Part shown: positions 7,794 through 16,875 of the stretch, in pieces
How the letters are laid out: every line of letters starts with the position of its first letter
How positions within the stretch are numbered: the stretch's first letter is position 1
Source of the DNA: Candidatus Eisenbergiella stercoravium
GTDB taxonomy: Bacteria; Bacillota; Clostridia; Lachnospirales; Lachnospiraceae
Assembly: GCA_019113175.1 (NCBI GenBank)
Contig: DXHY01000089.1
Span: 1-35,122, forward strand
Reading direction: 5' to 3'
Length of the DNA: 35,122 bases
Translations under genes and position numbers: made by a program
The notes under the pieces: generated by a model
Databases searched by the model: none
What the model saw: the letters and a program-made list of their open reading frames with translations, nothing else
What the model was told of the DNA's origin: nothing

Positions 7794-9463
7794 ATGGAAG
7801 GGAAAAGAAAACTCAGAAGTCAGTGGGAATTTGGAGAAGCCAGTGAGTGCCGAAGGGGCCTGATGCTGGGAATGGGATATTCGGAGGAAGAGCTGAAGCG
7901 GCCTCTGATCGGGATCGTAAATTCCTGGAATGAATACAATCCCGGACATGTGCATCTAAAGCAGGTGGCGGAACGCGTGAAGGCAGGCGTGCGCGAGGCG
8001 GGAGGCCTGCCGGTTGAAGTGATGACCACAGGGATCTGCGACGGAATGGTATTGAAGGATCCCAGATATATTGAAGTCCCCAGCAGGAATTCGATCGCCG
8101 ATCAGGTGGAAATGACGGTGGAAGGGAATTTTTTTGACGGCATGGTGATGCTGTCTACCTGCGACTCCATTGTACCAGGACATCTGATGGGAGCGGCGAG
8201 GATCAATATCCCCACCATTCTGGTGACGGGGGGCTATATGCCTCTGGGCCAGTGCAGGGGAAAGGAAGTAGTTCATATTCATGCGCAGGACAAGGTGGGG
8301 ACGGCAAAAGCCGGCAAAATGGACATGGACGAATACAATGAGCTGATCGCAAAGTCATGGGGAATCTGCGGCGCCTGCACATCCATGACAACGGCGAACT
8401 CCATGTGTATGATAGCGGAAGCCCTTGGGATGACCATGCCTGGAAATTCCAGCGTTTCGGCAGTCAGCTCTCAGCTTTATCTGATGGCTTATCAGGCCGG
8501 AAAGCAGATCGTGAAGCTGGTGGAACAGGATATCCGGGCGCGGGATATCATTACGGTGGAATCTTTGAAGAACGCCATCAAGCTGGACATGGCGGTGGCG
8601 GCGAGTTCCAACCTCATTTTACATATTCCTGCGATCGCCAATGAGGCAGGATATGACCTGCCCTGGTGGAAATATTTTGACGAGGCCTCCGCCGAAGTGC
8701 CTCTTCTGTCCCATCTGGCGCCCAGCGGCCCTTATTCCCTCAAGGATTTCGACCTGGCGGGAGGGATGCCTGCCATGCTGAAGGAACTGATGCCGATGCT
8801 GAACGGAGACTGCCTGACCGTTACGGGAAATACGCTTGCGGAAAACGTGGCAGACGCGAGAAATTATAACACGCAGGTGATCCATACCCTGAGGGATCCG
8901 GTGATGAAGGAGCCCGGGATCGGCGTTTTATATGGAAATCTGGCGCCGGAGGGGTCCATTATCAAAATCGCGGCCGTGCCGGAGCAGTTAATGCGCTTCC
9001 GGGGAAAGGCGAGGGTATTCGATGGACTGCATGAAGGCTTGGAGGCGCTCCGTGCGGGGGAAATACATGAAGGGGACGCGATCGTGATCCGCTTCCTGGG
9101 ACTGCGCGGAAGATTCGGGACAACAGCTTTTACCTTCCAGGAGGAGTTGAAAGGGATACCGGAGCTGTATAATAGCTGCGCGATCATCACGGACGGACGT
9201 TTTTCGGAGGAACGAGCGGGCTGAGCGTGGGATACGTATCTCCGGAAGCTGCTCTGGCAGGTCCCCTTGGGCTGGTGAAGGAAGGGGATGTGATCGAGAT
9301 CGATGTGAAAGAGCGCAGGATTCACATGGAGGTCACGGAAGAGGAAATGGAAAAGAGGGCAAAGGAATTTTCCTGGAAATTCCCGGAGGGAGAATATCCT
9401 AGATTCCTGAATCTGTTTGTGAAGAATGTTGGTTCCATGGCGAAGGGCGGTATATGGGAATGA
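7794..9463 (+). pseudogene. IlvD/Edd-family dehydratase with one frameshift
   Basis: Iron-sulfur dehydratase of the dihydroxy-acid/sugar-acid dehydratase family, expected to turn an aldonate-like acid into its 2-keto-3-deoxy product. Seen are NSWNEYNPGHVHLK, C123 (STCDS), C195 (GACTSMTTANSM) and ITDGRFS. The reading frame breaks at 9205/9206, right after catalytic S471: the 0 frame reads SEERAG and stops at 9224, while the -1 frame gives [20 protein letters not shown] through to the stop at 9463. Restored length is about 556 residues, normal for the family. Odd substitutions are Ser125 where the family has the metal-binding Lys of the CDK motif, and AASSN in place of GGSTN. The ATG at 7794 has GGGAGG. 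The restored frame ends in ATGA overlapping the next gene, so the ancestral coupling is intact and the lesion is recent or an error. Confidence 0.88.
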
Positions 9464-11109
9464 ATGTGCTGATCATCGGGACCGGTCTGACCGGCATGAT
9501 GGCCGCCGCGCAGATGAAGGGCCTGCTCGCTTCAAGGAACAGAAATGCCGGGAGGATGGAGGATGAAATACAGATAGAACTGGTCGGCGACGGCGCGGGC
9601 GCTTCCCCCTTCGTGCACGGCTTTAATATCCCGCTGGATGAAAGGGACAGCGTGGAAACCTTCCTGGAGGACACCATGCGGGGCGGATACGGCCTGTCGG
9701 AGCCGGAGCTTGCCCAAAAGCTGTGCCGGGGAAGCCTGGAGCTCCTTCCGGATCTGGAAAAGCTGGGAATTTCGCTGGAGAAAAAGGATGGAAAATATGT
9801 CCTGCTGCAACCGCTGGGTTCCTCTTGGCCCAGGGTGGCCGGAAGCGGCAACCATACCGGCGCAGAGATCTTAAACCGCCTTACGGGGCTTTTGAAAAGC
9901 AGGGAGGATGTGCGCTTTACGACGCAGGCGCGGGTGCTGAGGCTGGATGTGAGGGACGGCTGCCTGAAAGGGGCTGTCCTCTGGGACAGACGAAACAGGC
10001 GGCTGGAATACCGGAGCGCCTCCTGCGCCCTGATCGCCTGCGGCGGCTTCTGTGGCATTTATCCCTTTTCCACCAACCCTGCGGACAGCGGCGGGGATGG
10101 GATTGGTATGGCGTATGATGCGGGCGTTCCGCTGATCGATATGGAATTCGTCCAGTTTGAACCGAGCGTGGCCCTGTATCCGGAGACGCTGCGGGGAAAA
10201 AGCGTTATTACAACCATGTTTTATGAGGGTGCTCTCCTGCAAAACGGCAAAGGCGAGCGTTTTATGCAGCGGCTCCATCCGGGAGAGCATCCGGAATGCG
10301 TGAGCAAGGACGTGCTTTCCAGGACTATCTATGAAGAGATCCGAAAGGGAAATACGACCCCTCACGGAGGCGTATGGTTTGACGCGACAGGCGTGGGAAA
10401 AGAGAAGCTGGGAAAAAGCTATGGCTCTTATGTGGAACGATACCGGAGGGCGGGAATGGACATTTCCCAAGAGCCCTTTGAAATCGCTCCGGGACCTCAC
10501 ACTTCCTTGGGAGGAATCGCGGTCGAAACGGATATGAGCACGGCTGTGCCGGGGATCTATGCGGCCGGAGAAGCGGCCGGAGGGATCCACGGAGCGAACC
10601 GGATCGGCGGAAATGCGGGGCTGGAAACGCTGGTATTTGGAAAGCTGGCGGGAGAGGGCATGCTGCGTTTCCTGAACGGGAAAAGCGTATCGGCCATGGC
10701 AGATACGAAAAGCGGAGAAAAGGCGTTTATGGAAATGCTGGAGGAACCCTGCGGAGGAAAAAGAAAAACGGCGGGGGAAGATACGCTTTCCGGAATCAGG
10801 AAGGAAATGCAGGAAATCCTGCAAAAAGATCTTTACCTGGAACGGGACGCGGAGGGACTGGAAGCGGCATGCCGCCGCCTGGAGATGCTTTCGGAAGCGT
10901 TGAAGGAAACGGCAGAGCCGCAGTCCTATGAACGGCTGCGCTTGGAAAATGACCTGACGTGTGCTCTTGCGCTGGCGGCGTCAGCCAGGGCGAGAACGGG
11001 GAGCGTGGGCTGCCATGTGAGGTCGGACGACAGCGGGGAGGACTGGCATTACCATGTGTTCCTGCAGAAAAAGGACGGGAGTATGACGGTGAGAAAGGAA
11101 AAAATATGA
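9460..11109 (+). CDS. FAD-dependent dehydrogenase, fumarate reductase/succinate dehydrogenase flavoprotein type
   Basis: A 549-residue flavoprotein. It has the N-terminal FAD-binding [10 protein letters not shown], an internal [12 protein letters not shown], the capping-domain motif GPHTSLGGI (H347), [18 protein letters not shown] (R381) and a C-terminal helical domain like SdhA/NadB ([15 protein letters not shown]). Residues that bind and protonate fumarate in FrdA are changed: FHPT reads FEPS (E234) and the PRD Arg is Lys (SKD, K283). H347 and R381 are kept. This suggests a related redox reaction on a different substrate. No iron-sulfur or membrane subunit lies nearby. The ATG at 9460 overlaps the preceding stop (ATGA); the ATG at 9454 is an alternative. 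The next gene again overlaps by ATGA. Confidence 0.86.
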   Translation: MNVLIIGTGLTGMMAAAQMKGLLASRNRNAGRMEDEIQIELVGDGAGASPFVHGFNIPLDERDSVETFLEDTMRGGYGLSEPELAQKLCRGSLELLPDLEKLGISLEKKDGKYVLLQPLGSSWPRVAGSGNHTGAEILNRLTGLLKSREDVRFTTQARVLRLDVRDGCLKGAVLWDRRNRRLEYRSASCALIACGGFCGIYPFSTNPADSGGDGIGMAYDAGVPLIDMEFVQFEPSVALYPETLRGKSVITTMFYEGALLQNGKGERFMQRLHPGEHPECVSKDVLSRTIYEEIRKGNTTPHGGVWFDATGVGKEKLGKSYGSYVERYRRAGMDISQEPFEIAPGPHTSLGGIAVETDMSTAVPGIYAAGEAAGGIHGANRIGGNAGLETLVFGKLAGEGMLRFLNGKSVSAMADTKSGEKAFMEMLEEPCGGKRKTAGEDTLSGIRKEMQEILQKDLYLERDAEGLEAACRRLEMLSEALKETAEPQSYERLRLENDLTCALALAASARARTGSVGCHVRSDDSGEDWHYHVFLQKKDGSMTVRKEKI

Positions 11110-12638
11110 AGCGGATTGTGATAAAGAAAAACCGATATGTGGACTCGGTCACGCTGATGTCCGTCGGGGACAAGATCATGAAAATGGACGGGATCGAAAA
11201 CGCGGAGGCGCAGATGGGGACCTGGGCGAACCAGGAGCTTTTGACGGAGCTGGGGTATGAGATCCCTGCAGATACCGGGGCGGACGACTTGGTGCTGGCG
11301 GCGTCGGGAGATGCAGAAGAGCATCTGGATGCAGCGTTCCGACGTATGGAGGAAATCCTGGACCACAAGGATGAGGAGGAAGAGCAGTACCGGGATCTTT
11401 CGGAGATCGACCTGGAAAAGACGCCTTACGATCTGGTCCAGATTTCCCTGCCGGGGCGCTACGCCTTTGCGGAAGCAAAAAAAGCACTGGAGAAGGGACT
11501 CCATGTTTTCATTTTCAGCGACAACGTGAGCCTGGAGGAAGAAAAAAAGCTCAAGGAAATAGGGGAGCGGAAGCATCTTATGGTGATGGGGCCGGACTGC
11601 GGCGTGGCGATGGTCGGCGGCGTTTGCCTGGGTGCAGGCTCCATTTTTCGGGAAGGCCCTGTGGGCATCGTCGCGGCATCCGGAAGCGGCGCGCAGGAAG
11701 TGGCGTGCCTACTGGAAGAATGCGGCCTGGGAATTTCTGAACTGATCGGCACGGGGGGAAGGGATCTCTACCCCCAGATCGGCGGTATGCAGATGCTCCA
11801 AGGAATGCGGCGGCTGGATGAAGATGAGAAAACCCAGGTGATCGTCTTGGTTTCCAAGCTGGCGGACACCAGGGTGATGGAGAAGGTACTGCAGGAAGCG
11901 GATCGTCTGAAGAAGCCCGTGGCTGCGGTATTCTTAGGCGGCGATAAAGAATTATTTGAAGGACATAAAGCGGCTGCTGCCTTTTCTCTGGAAGAAGCGG
12001 CGGTTCGTGCGGCGGAGCTCGCAAAGCCGGGACAGACGTTTTCCTTCCGGTATCCGGAGGAAGAGATCGAAAGGATCGTCCGCCGGGAAATGGAGCAATA
12101 CGACGCGGAACAGAAATATTTCCGCGGATTATACTGTGGAGGAACTTTTACGGAGGAAGGGCTTCTTTATTACAGCCGCATTCCGGGAATCACCCTGTAT
12201 TCCAATCTGGAAACCCGTTATGCGAAAAAACTTCCTGACAGCCACAGGAGCATAGGAAATAGCATCCTGGATATGGGGGCGGAGGATTTTACCAGCGAGG
12301 CGCCCCATCCGGTATTCGATCCCAAACTCCGCATCCGGAGGCTTCTTCAGGAAGTAGAAGATCAGGAGACGGCTGTCATCCTGCTGGATTTCATCACCGG
12401 ACCGGGAGTGGCGCCGGATCCGGTCACGCCTGTGGCGGAGGTGATCAAAAATACGGACAGGAAACGGCATATCACATACATTGCGAATATCTGCGGCTCC
12501 TCGCAGGATCCACAGAACGTGAAAGAGGCGAAGAGGCTGCTGGAGGAAGCGGGGGTTATCGTGACGCCGTGCAGCTATGAAAGCGCGCGCCTGGCGGGAG
12601 CCTTAATGAAAGCGCTGGAAGGGAGGATGGTGCAGTGA
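11106..12638 (+). CDS. FdrA-family acyl/carbamoyl transferase subunit (AllF-like)
   Basis: A 510-residue homologue of FdrA/AllF, a protein built like a succinyl-CoA synthetase alpha chain. It shows HVFIFSDNVSLEEE, MGPDCGVAMVGGVCLG, GIVAASGSGAQEVACLLEE and GISELIGTGGRDL, all typical of FdrA. In E. coli FdrA/AllF with AllG and AllH forms the oxamate carbamoyltransferase, which splits oxalurate phosphorolytically to carbamoyl phosphate and oxamate. The same three proteins are encoded here within four consecutive genes. E. coli FdrA is somewhat longer (about 555 residues). The start at 11106 overlaps the flavoprotein stop by ATGA and has AAAGGAAAA upstream. No other allantoin genes are present, so an oxalurate role is doubtful. 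Confidence 0.9.
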   Translation: MKRIVIKKNRYVDSVTLMSVGDKIMKMDGIENAEAQMGTWANQELLTELGYEIPADTGADDLVLAASGDAEEHLDAAFRRMEEILDHKDEEEEQYRDLSEIDLEKTPYDLVQISLPGRYAFAEAKKALEKGLHVFIFSDNVSLEEEKKLKEIGERKHLMVMGPDCGVAMVGGVCLGAGSIFREGPVGIVAASGSGAQEVACLLEECGLGISELIGTGGRDLYPQIGGMQMLQGMRRLDEDEKTQVIVLVSKLADTRVMEKVLQEADRLKKPVAAVFLGGDKELFEGHKAAAAFSLEEAAVRAAELAKPGQTFSFRYPEEEIERIVRREMEQYDAEQKYFRGLYCGGTFTEEGLLYYSRIPGITLYSNLETRYAKKLPDSHRSIGNSILDMGAEDFTSEAPHPVFDPKLRIRRLLQEVEDQETAVILLDFITGPGVAPDPVTPVAEVIKNTDRKRHITYIANICGSSQDPQNVKEAKRLLEEAGVIVTPCSYESARLAGALMKALEGRMVQ

Positions 12639-14041
12639 TGTGGAAGGTGATCAATATTGGGCTTCCGTTTTTTTACGAAGCTTTAAAACAGCAGGGGTGT
12701 GAAGCCGTTCAGATCGACTGGCAGGCGCCGATATCAAGAAGCGCTGCCGCGGAGAGGCTGATGTGTGCGGTAAACCGACCGGAGCTGAAGGAAAAGGCTG
12801 ACCGGGCGAATGAAGAGGCGGTCAGATGTATCATTGATTCGGATCCCGCCTGGGTGGATATCCTGCCGGCAGGAGAGGTGATCGAAGGGATGGAGGATCA
12901 CACCATTATCCATTCAGGGCCTCCCATCGATTATGATAATATGGTGATGCTTCACAGGCGCGGGCTGGTGAGTGCATGCCTGTTTGAAGGATGGGCAAAA
13001 AACGAGGAGGAAGCGGTCAGCCTGATCCGGGGAGGGCATCTGAAGATCATGTCGGCTCTGGACACCAACACGGTCGGAGCCGGCACCGGCATCATCACCA
13101 AATCGGTGGCGATGATCGTGATCGAAGACAGGAAAACCGGAAAACGGGCGGCAACATTCCCGGCGGAAGGACCTTTTCAGGGCGGCTTCTGTGGGTGGGG
13201 CCTGTATTCGGTGCCCATTGCGGAAAACCTGCGCCACATGAGGGAGGATCTGTTCCCTGTATTGCGGCAGATGCTCCGCGAGTTCGGCCCCATTCCCATC
13301 AAACCGATCCTGGCGGAGAGCATGCAGATGGGGGATGAAAATCACACCAGACAGACGGCGGCCGATCTCCTTTTTGAGCATCAGGTGCTTCCCAGGCTGT
13401 TTAAAATGGACGTGCCAAAAGAGAAAATGATTCCTGTCATGGAGTATATCGTGGATACGCCCAGATTCTTCCACTGCTATGGGCAGGGGGCTTCCAGGAG
13501 CGCCATGCTGTCTGCAGTCGGGACGCCGTATTCCACCATGGTGACCGCGGTGTGCGGGAATGGAGTTCAGTTCGGAATCAAGGTAGCGGGCCTGGGAAAT
13601 GAGTGGTTCTGTGCCCCTGCTCCCATGATGAAGGGACGCTACACCTCCAGCAAATATACGATCAAGGATCAGCTGCCCTGGCTCGGCGACAGCTGTGTAG
13701 TGGAATGCGCGGGAATGGGCGGAATGGCTGCGGCAGCCAGCCCGATCGTGTGTTCCCTGCGGGGCATGAAACTGAGGGATGCCATAAACCTGACGAAAGA
13801 GATGGGAAAGATCTGTATCGCAAAGAACCCTAACTTCCCGATCCCCAACCTGGATTTTGACTTTCTTCCGGTCGGGATCGATATCAGGAAGGTGGTGGAA
13901 ACCGGGATCACGCCGGAAATCCACGGGGGCATGTTCAACCGGGAGGGCGGCCTGATCGGAGCGGGAAGCGCCAGAGTCCCGATGGAATGCTTTGAAAAGG
14001 CGCTGCAGGCCTACGAAAAGAAATATGGAGGAAATGTGTGA
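12635..14041 (+). CDS. DUF1116 protein (AllG/YlbE-like)
   Basis: A 468-residue DUF1116 protein, homologous to YlbE/AllG, the second subunit of the E. coli oxamate carbamoyltransferase. Recognisable stretches include INIGLPFFYEAL near the N-terminus, VQIDWQAP, TNTVGAGTGIITKS, QMGDENHTRQTAA and CAGMGGMAAAASPIV. Starts are possible at GTG 12635 (GTGA overlap with FdrA, GGGAGG eight bases upstream) and at ATG 12638. No signal peptide or membrane segment is seen. Its position directly after FdrA and before an acyl-phosphate kinase argues for an acyl or carbamoyl transfer step that ends in a phosphorylated acid. Confidence 0.88.
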   Translation: MMWKVINIGLPFFYEALKQQGCEAVQIDWQAPISRSAAAERLMCAVNRPELKEKADRANEEAVRCIIDSDPAWVDILPAGEVIEGMEDHTIIHSGPPIDYDNMVMLHRRGLVSACLFEGWAKNEEEAVSLIRGGHLKIMSALDTNTVGAGTGIITKSVAMIVIEDRKTGKRAATFPAEGPFQGGFCGWGLYSVPIAENLRHMREDLFPVLRQMLREFGPIPIKPILAESMQMGDENHTRQTAADLLFEHQVLPRLFKMDVPKEKMIPVMEYIVDTPRFFHCYGQGASRSAMLSAVGTPYSTMVTAVCGNGVQFGIKVAGLGNEWFCAPAPMMKGRYTSSKYTIKDQLPWLGDSCVVECAGMGGMAAAASPIVCSLRGMKLRDAINLTKEMGKICIAKNPNFPIPNLDFDFLPVGIDIRKVVETGITPEIHGGMFNREGGLIGAGSARVPMECFEKALQAYEKKYGGNV

Positions 14042-15216
14042 AAGACAGGATCATGGTTCTGAATCTGGGTTCCACCAGCTTTAAGTTCAAGCTGTTTCAG
14101 GAAGAAAGCCTGATCGCGGAGGGTGGATTCGAAAATCTGGGAAAGGGAGCCGGAACATGCAGCATCCGGACAAAAGAAGTGCGATGGACGGAGAAAAGGG
14201 AAGTTTTCGACCATATGGAAGCCTTTTTCCTCTCCTTGACCTGGCTGAAGGACCAGGGGGTACTGCTGTCCATGGAGGAGCTGGAGGCGGTCGGATACAA
14301 AGCAGTGCATGCCGGCGCCCTTTCCGGCGCCAGGGTGGTGGACGACGGCCTTCTTCAGGTCATGAAGCGGTATGCGGGCTTTGCGCCCGCGCACAACCCG
14401 GTATATATCCGTTTGATGGAACGGGTGCGGGAAGAATGGCCGGAGCTGATCCAGATCGGCTGCTTTGAAACTTCCTTTCACGCGGATATCCCGGAAAAGC
14501 GGACAGTTTACGGCGTGCCGGACTGGTGGAGAAGGGAGCTTGGGATCCGTAAGTATGGCTTTCACGGTTCTTCCCACAGCTATATCGCGTGGAAAATGAA
14601 GCAGACCGACGAAAAGGCCGTGCGGCTTCTTTCCTTCCATCTGGGAGGTTCCTCTTCCGTATGCGCCATCCTTGATGGAAAGAGTATCGCCTGCAGCATG
14701 GGGGCGACTCCGCAGTCCGGGGTTTTCCAGAACAATCGGGTGGGAGAGTTTGATATTTTCTGCCTTCCGGAATTGATGAAGCATTATCAGGGAGACTGGG
14801 AAGAGATCCTTACGGTCCTGTCCTCTGAGGGCGGCCTGTACGGAGTCAGCGGTATCAGCAACGACATGCGCCTGCTCCAGGAGGCGGCGGACGGAGGAAA
14901 CGCTTCCGCCGCCCTTGCGATCGACGCCTATGTGGATCAGCTCGCGGGCTATGCGGGAATGTTTTCCGTATATCTGAAAGGGGTGGACGCTCTTGTTTTT
15001 ACCGGAGGAATCGGGCTGGGAAGCAGCAGGATCCGCCGGAAGGTGTGCGAAGAGCTTTCTTTTCTGGGAGTACATCTGGACGAGGACGCGAATGAGAAGG
15101 GAGAGGAGGGAAAAATCAGCAGTAAGGACAGTCCCGTTGCGGTATATGTGTGGAAAACGGACGAGGAACGGATGGTGATGCGGCAATGCCGGGAAGTGCT
15201 GAGGTCAGGTGTCTGA
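14038..15216 (+). CDS. Acetate-kinase-like acyl-phosphate kinase
   Basis: A 392-residue ASKHA-fold kinase of the acetate/propionate kinase family, expected to make ATP from an acyl phosphate. Motifs are NLGSTSFKF (N9), VHAGALSGA, APAHNP (H119), FETSFHADIPE (E144), YGFHGSSHSYI (H176), NNRVGEFD (R234), TGGIGLGSSRIRRK and TDEERM (E376). Compared with the Methanosarcina acetate kinase catalytic set (N7, R91, H123, D148, H180, R241, E384), five are kept while R91 is Lys88 and D148 is Glu144, so the substrate is probably not plain acetate. It sits between the AllG- and AllH-like genes, where E. coli uses an unrelated carbamate kinase. GTG start with GTGA overlap on the preceding stop. Confidence 0.88.
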   Translation: MKDRIMVLNLGSTSFKFKLFQEESLIAEGGFENLGKGAGTCSIRTKEVRWTEKREVFDHMEAFFLSLTWLKDQGVLLSMEELEAVGYKAVHAGALSGARVVDDGLLQVMKRYAGFAPAHNPVYIRLMERVREEWPELIQIGCFETSFHADIPEKRTVYGVPDWWRRELGIRKYGFHGSSHSYIAWKMKQTDEKAVRLLSFHLGGSSSVCAILDGKSIACSMGATPQSGVFQNNRVGEFDIFCLPELMKHYQGDWEEILTVLSSEGGLYGVSGISNDMRLLQEAADGGNASAALAIDAYVDQLAGYAGMFSVYLKGVDALVFTGGIGLGSSRIRRKVCEELSFLGVHLDEDANEKGEEGKISSKDSPVAVYVWKTDEERMVMRQCREVLRSGV

Positions 15217-16073
15217 ATATCGGCGGAGAGCTGGATACGAAAGAGCGGCTGGAGGGAGAACTGCATTCTTGCTTTGAAAACGCGATGAATTATCTGCTGC
15301 GCACGCCTAAGGGACCGCGTATGCTCACTTTCCTGAAGGAAGGGATGCCTTTGCTCCCGGACAGTGTTGTGGTATCCAGGGAATTTTTTTCCAGAATCAA
15401 AGTCCAGGAAAATTATGATATAATAAAAAAAGATTGTCATATCCGGGTAGGAAGGCTGGAAATGGTTCTTGACGGACAGGAAGCCCGCGATCTGCATATA
15501 TGGAGAAAACAGAAAGCTGCGGGCTATGCCTGCGTGATGGAGCTTCCCAGAAAAAAACGGCAGCTGGAGGAATACCTGGAGCGGGAAGAAGGAGAAACAA
15601 GGAGCGACCTGTATCGCCTTCCAGCCCGCTACCGCCAGGCGATAACAGAGCTGGCAGAAGCTTTTTATTCCGGAAGAAAAGAAGAAGCGCTGTACTGGTT
15701 TGAAAGAGCGGCAGGGGCGGGAAGAGGTCTGACGCCAGCCTGTGATGATGCCGTGATCGGCATGATGGCGGTGATGGGCGTTTTCCTGGCCGGATTCAAA
15801 GAAGAGGGGGAAAACAGATACCGGGATATCGTCGGGGAGCTGGAAGCGCTCCTTGACCGGAAAGAGCTGACCACGCAGGTGAGCAGGAAATATCTGCAGT
15901 GCGCGTGTCAGGGAAGATTCGCGCAGCCATTGTGCGTTTTGGCAGAGTGGCTGATAGAGGACGGGGAGGAGATTCCGGAGAAGGCGCTGGGACAGATCCT
16001 GCAAACCGGCCATACATCGGGGAGGGATATGTTATACGGGGTGTTGACAGCCATGGAGCGGATTTCGGAATGA
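15186..16073 (+). CDS. DUF2877 protein (AllH/YlbF-like)
   Basis: A 295-residue DUF2877 protein, related to YlbF/AllH, the third subunit of the E. coli oxamate carbamoyltransferase. The clearest signature is GRGLTPACDDAVIGMMAVM, the family's G-LTPSGDD-like loop, with PRMLTFLKEGMPLLPDSVVV in the N-terminal part and GHTSGRDMLYGVL at the C-terminus. The best start is ATG 15186, inside the preceding gene, giving a 31-base overlap; no strong ribosome site is seen, so translation is probably coupled. It is the last catabolic gene before the two-component genes, 40 bases downstream. Confidence 0.85.
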   Translation: MPGSAEVRCLNIGGELDTKERLEGELHSCFENAMNYLLRTPKGPRMLTFLKEGMPLLPDSVVVSREFFSRIKVQENYDIIKKDCHIRVGRLEMVLDGQEARDLHIWRKQKAAGYACVMELPRKKRQLEEYLEREEGETRSDLYRLPARYRQAITELAEAFYSGRKEEALYWFERAAGAGRGLTPACDDAVIGMMAVMGVFLAGFKEEGENRYRDIVGELEALLDRKELTTQVSRKYLQCACQGRFAQPLCVLAEWLIEDGEEIPEKALGQILQTGHTSGRDMLYGVLTAMERISE

Positions 16074-16113
16074 GTAGCGGAAGGATTGACGCAGCAGGAG
16101 AGGAGCGGATCAG

Positions 16114-16875
16114 ATGTACCGTTTGATTATTATTGACGATGACGCAGGGACGTCGAATAACCTGGGAAACTATTTTCCATGGGAAGAGCATGGGTTTCAG
16201 GTGATGGAAAAATTTTACGACGGATATACGGCCTGCGAATATTTAAAAAAGCATACGGTGGATCTGATCATCAGTGATATCAAGATGCCTGTGATGGACG
16301 GGATTGAACTGGCAAAATGGCTGTACGACCAGGGCCGGAGAGAGAAGATTATTTTTATCAGCGGCTACAAGGACTTCGATTACGCGCAGAAGGCGATGGA
16401 ATACGGGGTGAGCTATTATTGCCTGAAGCCGGTGACCTATCGTGAGATCAAGCAGAAGCTGGCAAATATCCGGCAGGCGCTGGAACGGGAGAAAAAAGCG
16501 GAGCTGGAGCGGGAACCGGAGGGGGAAGCCTCCATTAAGGAAAAGCAGATCCGGAAAATGAAGGATTATATCCGGGCGAACTACCGTGACGTTACGCTGG
16601 AAGGGCTGGCGGAGCACATGAAAAAGAATCCGGCCTATCTGTCCCGGTTTTTTAAGGAAAACACCCATTTGAACCTGTCTGTCTATATCACGCAGGTCCG
16701 AATGGGGAAGGCGCTTTCCTTCCTGCGGGACGAGGAATTCGGGACCATTTATGAAATCGCGGAAAAAGTAGGCTATACCAATGCGGTCAGTTTCTCCAAG
16801 GCATTTCAGAAGCAATATGGGGTTACACCGTCGGAATATCGCAGCAGGTTTACCACCATTCAGGAAGAGATATGA
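16114..16875 (+). CDS. Response regulator, YesN type (REC plus AraC HTH)
   Basis: A 253-residue response regulator. The receiver domain (about 1-120) has the acidic pair IIDDD, phospho-acceptor D55 in LIISDIKMPVMDG, and the conserved Lys in CLKPVTY. The C-terminal AraC domain (about 150-250) has two helix-turn-helix units: TLEGLAEHMKKNPAYLSRFF and IYEIAEKVGYTNAVSFSKAF, then GVTPSEYR. The start has GGAG about nine bases upstream. It overlaps the histidine kinase gene by ATGA. Pairs like this usually activate adjacent carbohydrate ABC importers, here the genes from 20549. Confidence 0.94.
   Translation: MYRLIIIDDDAGTSNNLGNYFPWEEHGFQVMEKFYDGYTACEYLKKHTVDLIISDIKMPVMDGIELAKWLYDQGRREKIIFISGYKDFDYAQKAMEYGVSYYCLKPVTYREIKQKLANIRQALEREKKAELEREPEGEASIKEKQIRKMKDYIRANYRDVTLEGLAEHMKKNPAYLSRFFKENTHLNLSVYITQVRMGKALSFLRDEEFGTIYEIAEKVGYTNAVSFSKAFQKQYGVTPSEYRSRFTTIQEEI

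Noticed and set aside
9198-9215. Programmed -1 frameshift in the IlvD-type gene
   Set aside because: The product would be perfect, but the codons TTT TCG re-pair poorly and no upstream SD-like stimulator at the right distance or clear downstream structure was seen. A lost base is simpler.
12914-13924. Long minus-strand open frame opposite the DUF1116 gene
   Set aside because: It is a shadow of a G+C-rich coding gene, with low-complexity His/Arg/Pro-rich translation and no ribosome site. The same holds for other antisense frames such as 14011-15186 and 31238-32827.
11106-16073. A standard allantoin/oxalurate degradation operon
   Set aside because: No allantoinase, allantoate amidohydrolase, ureidoglycolate dehydrogenase or carbamate kinase is present; the neighbours are sugar-acid type.
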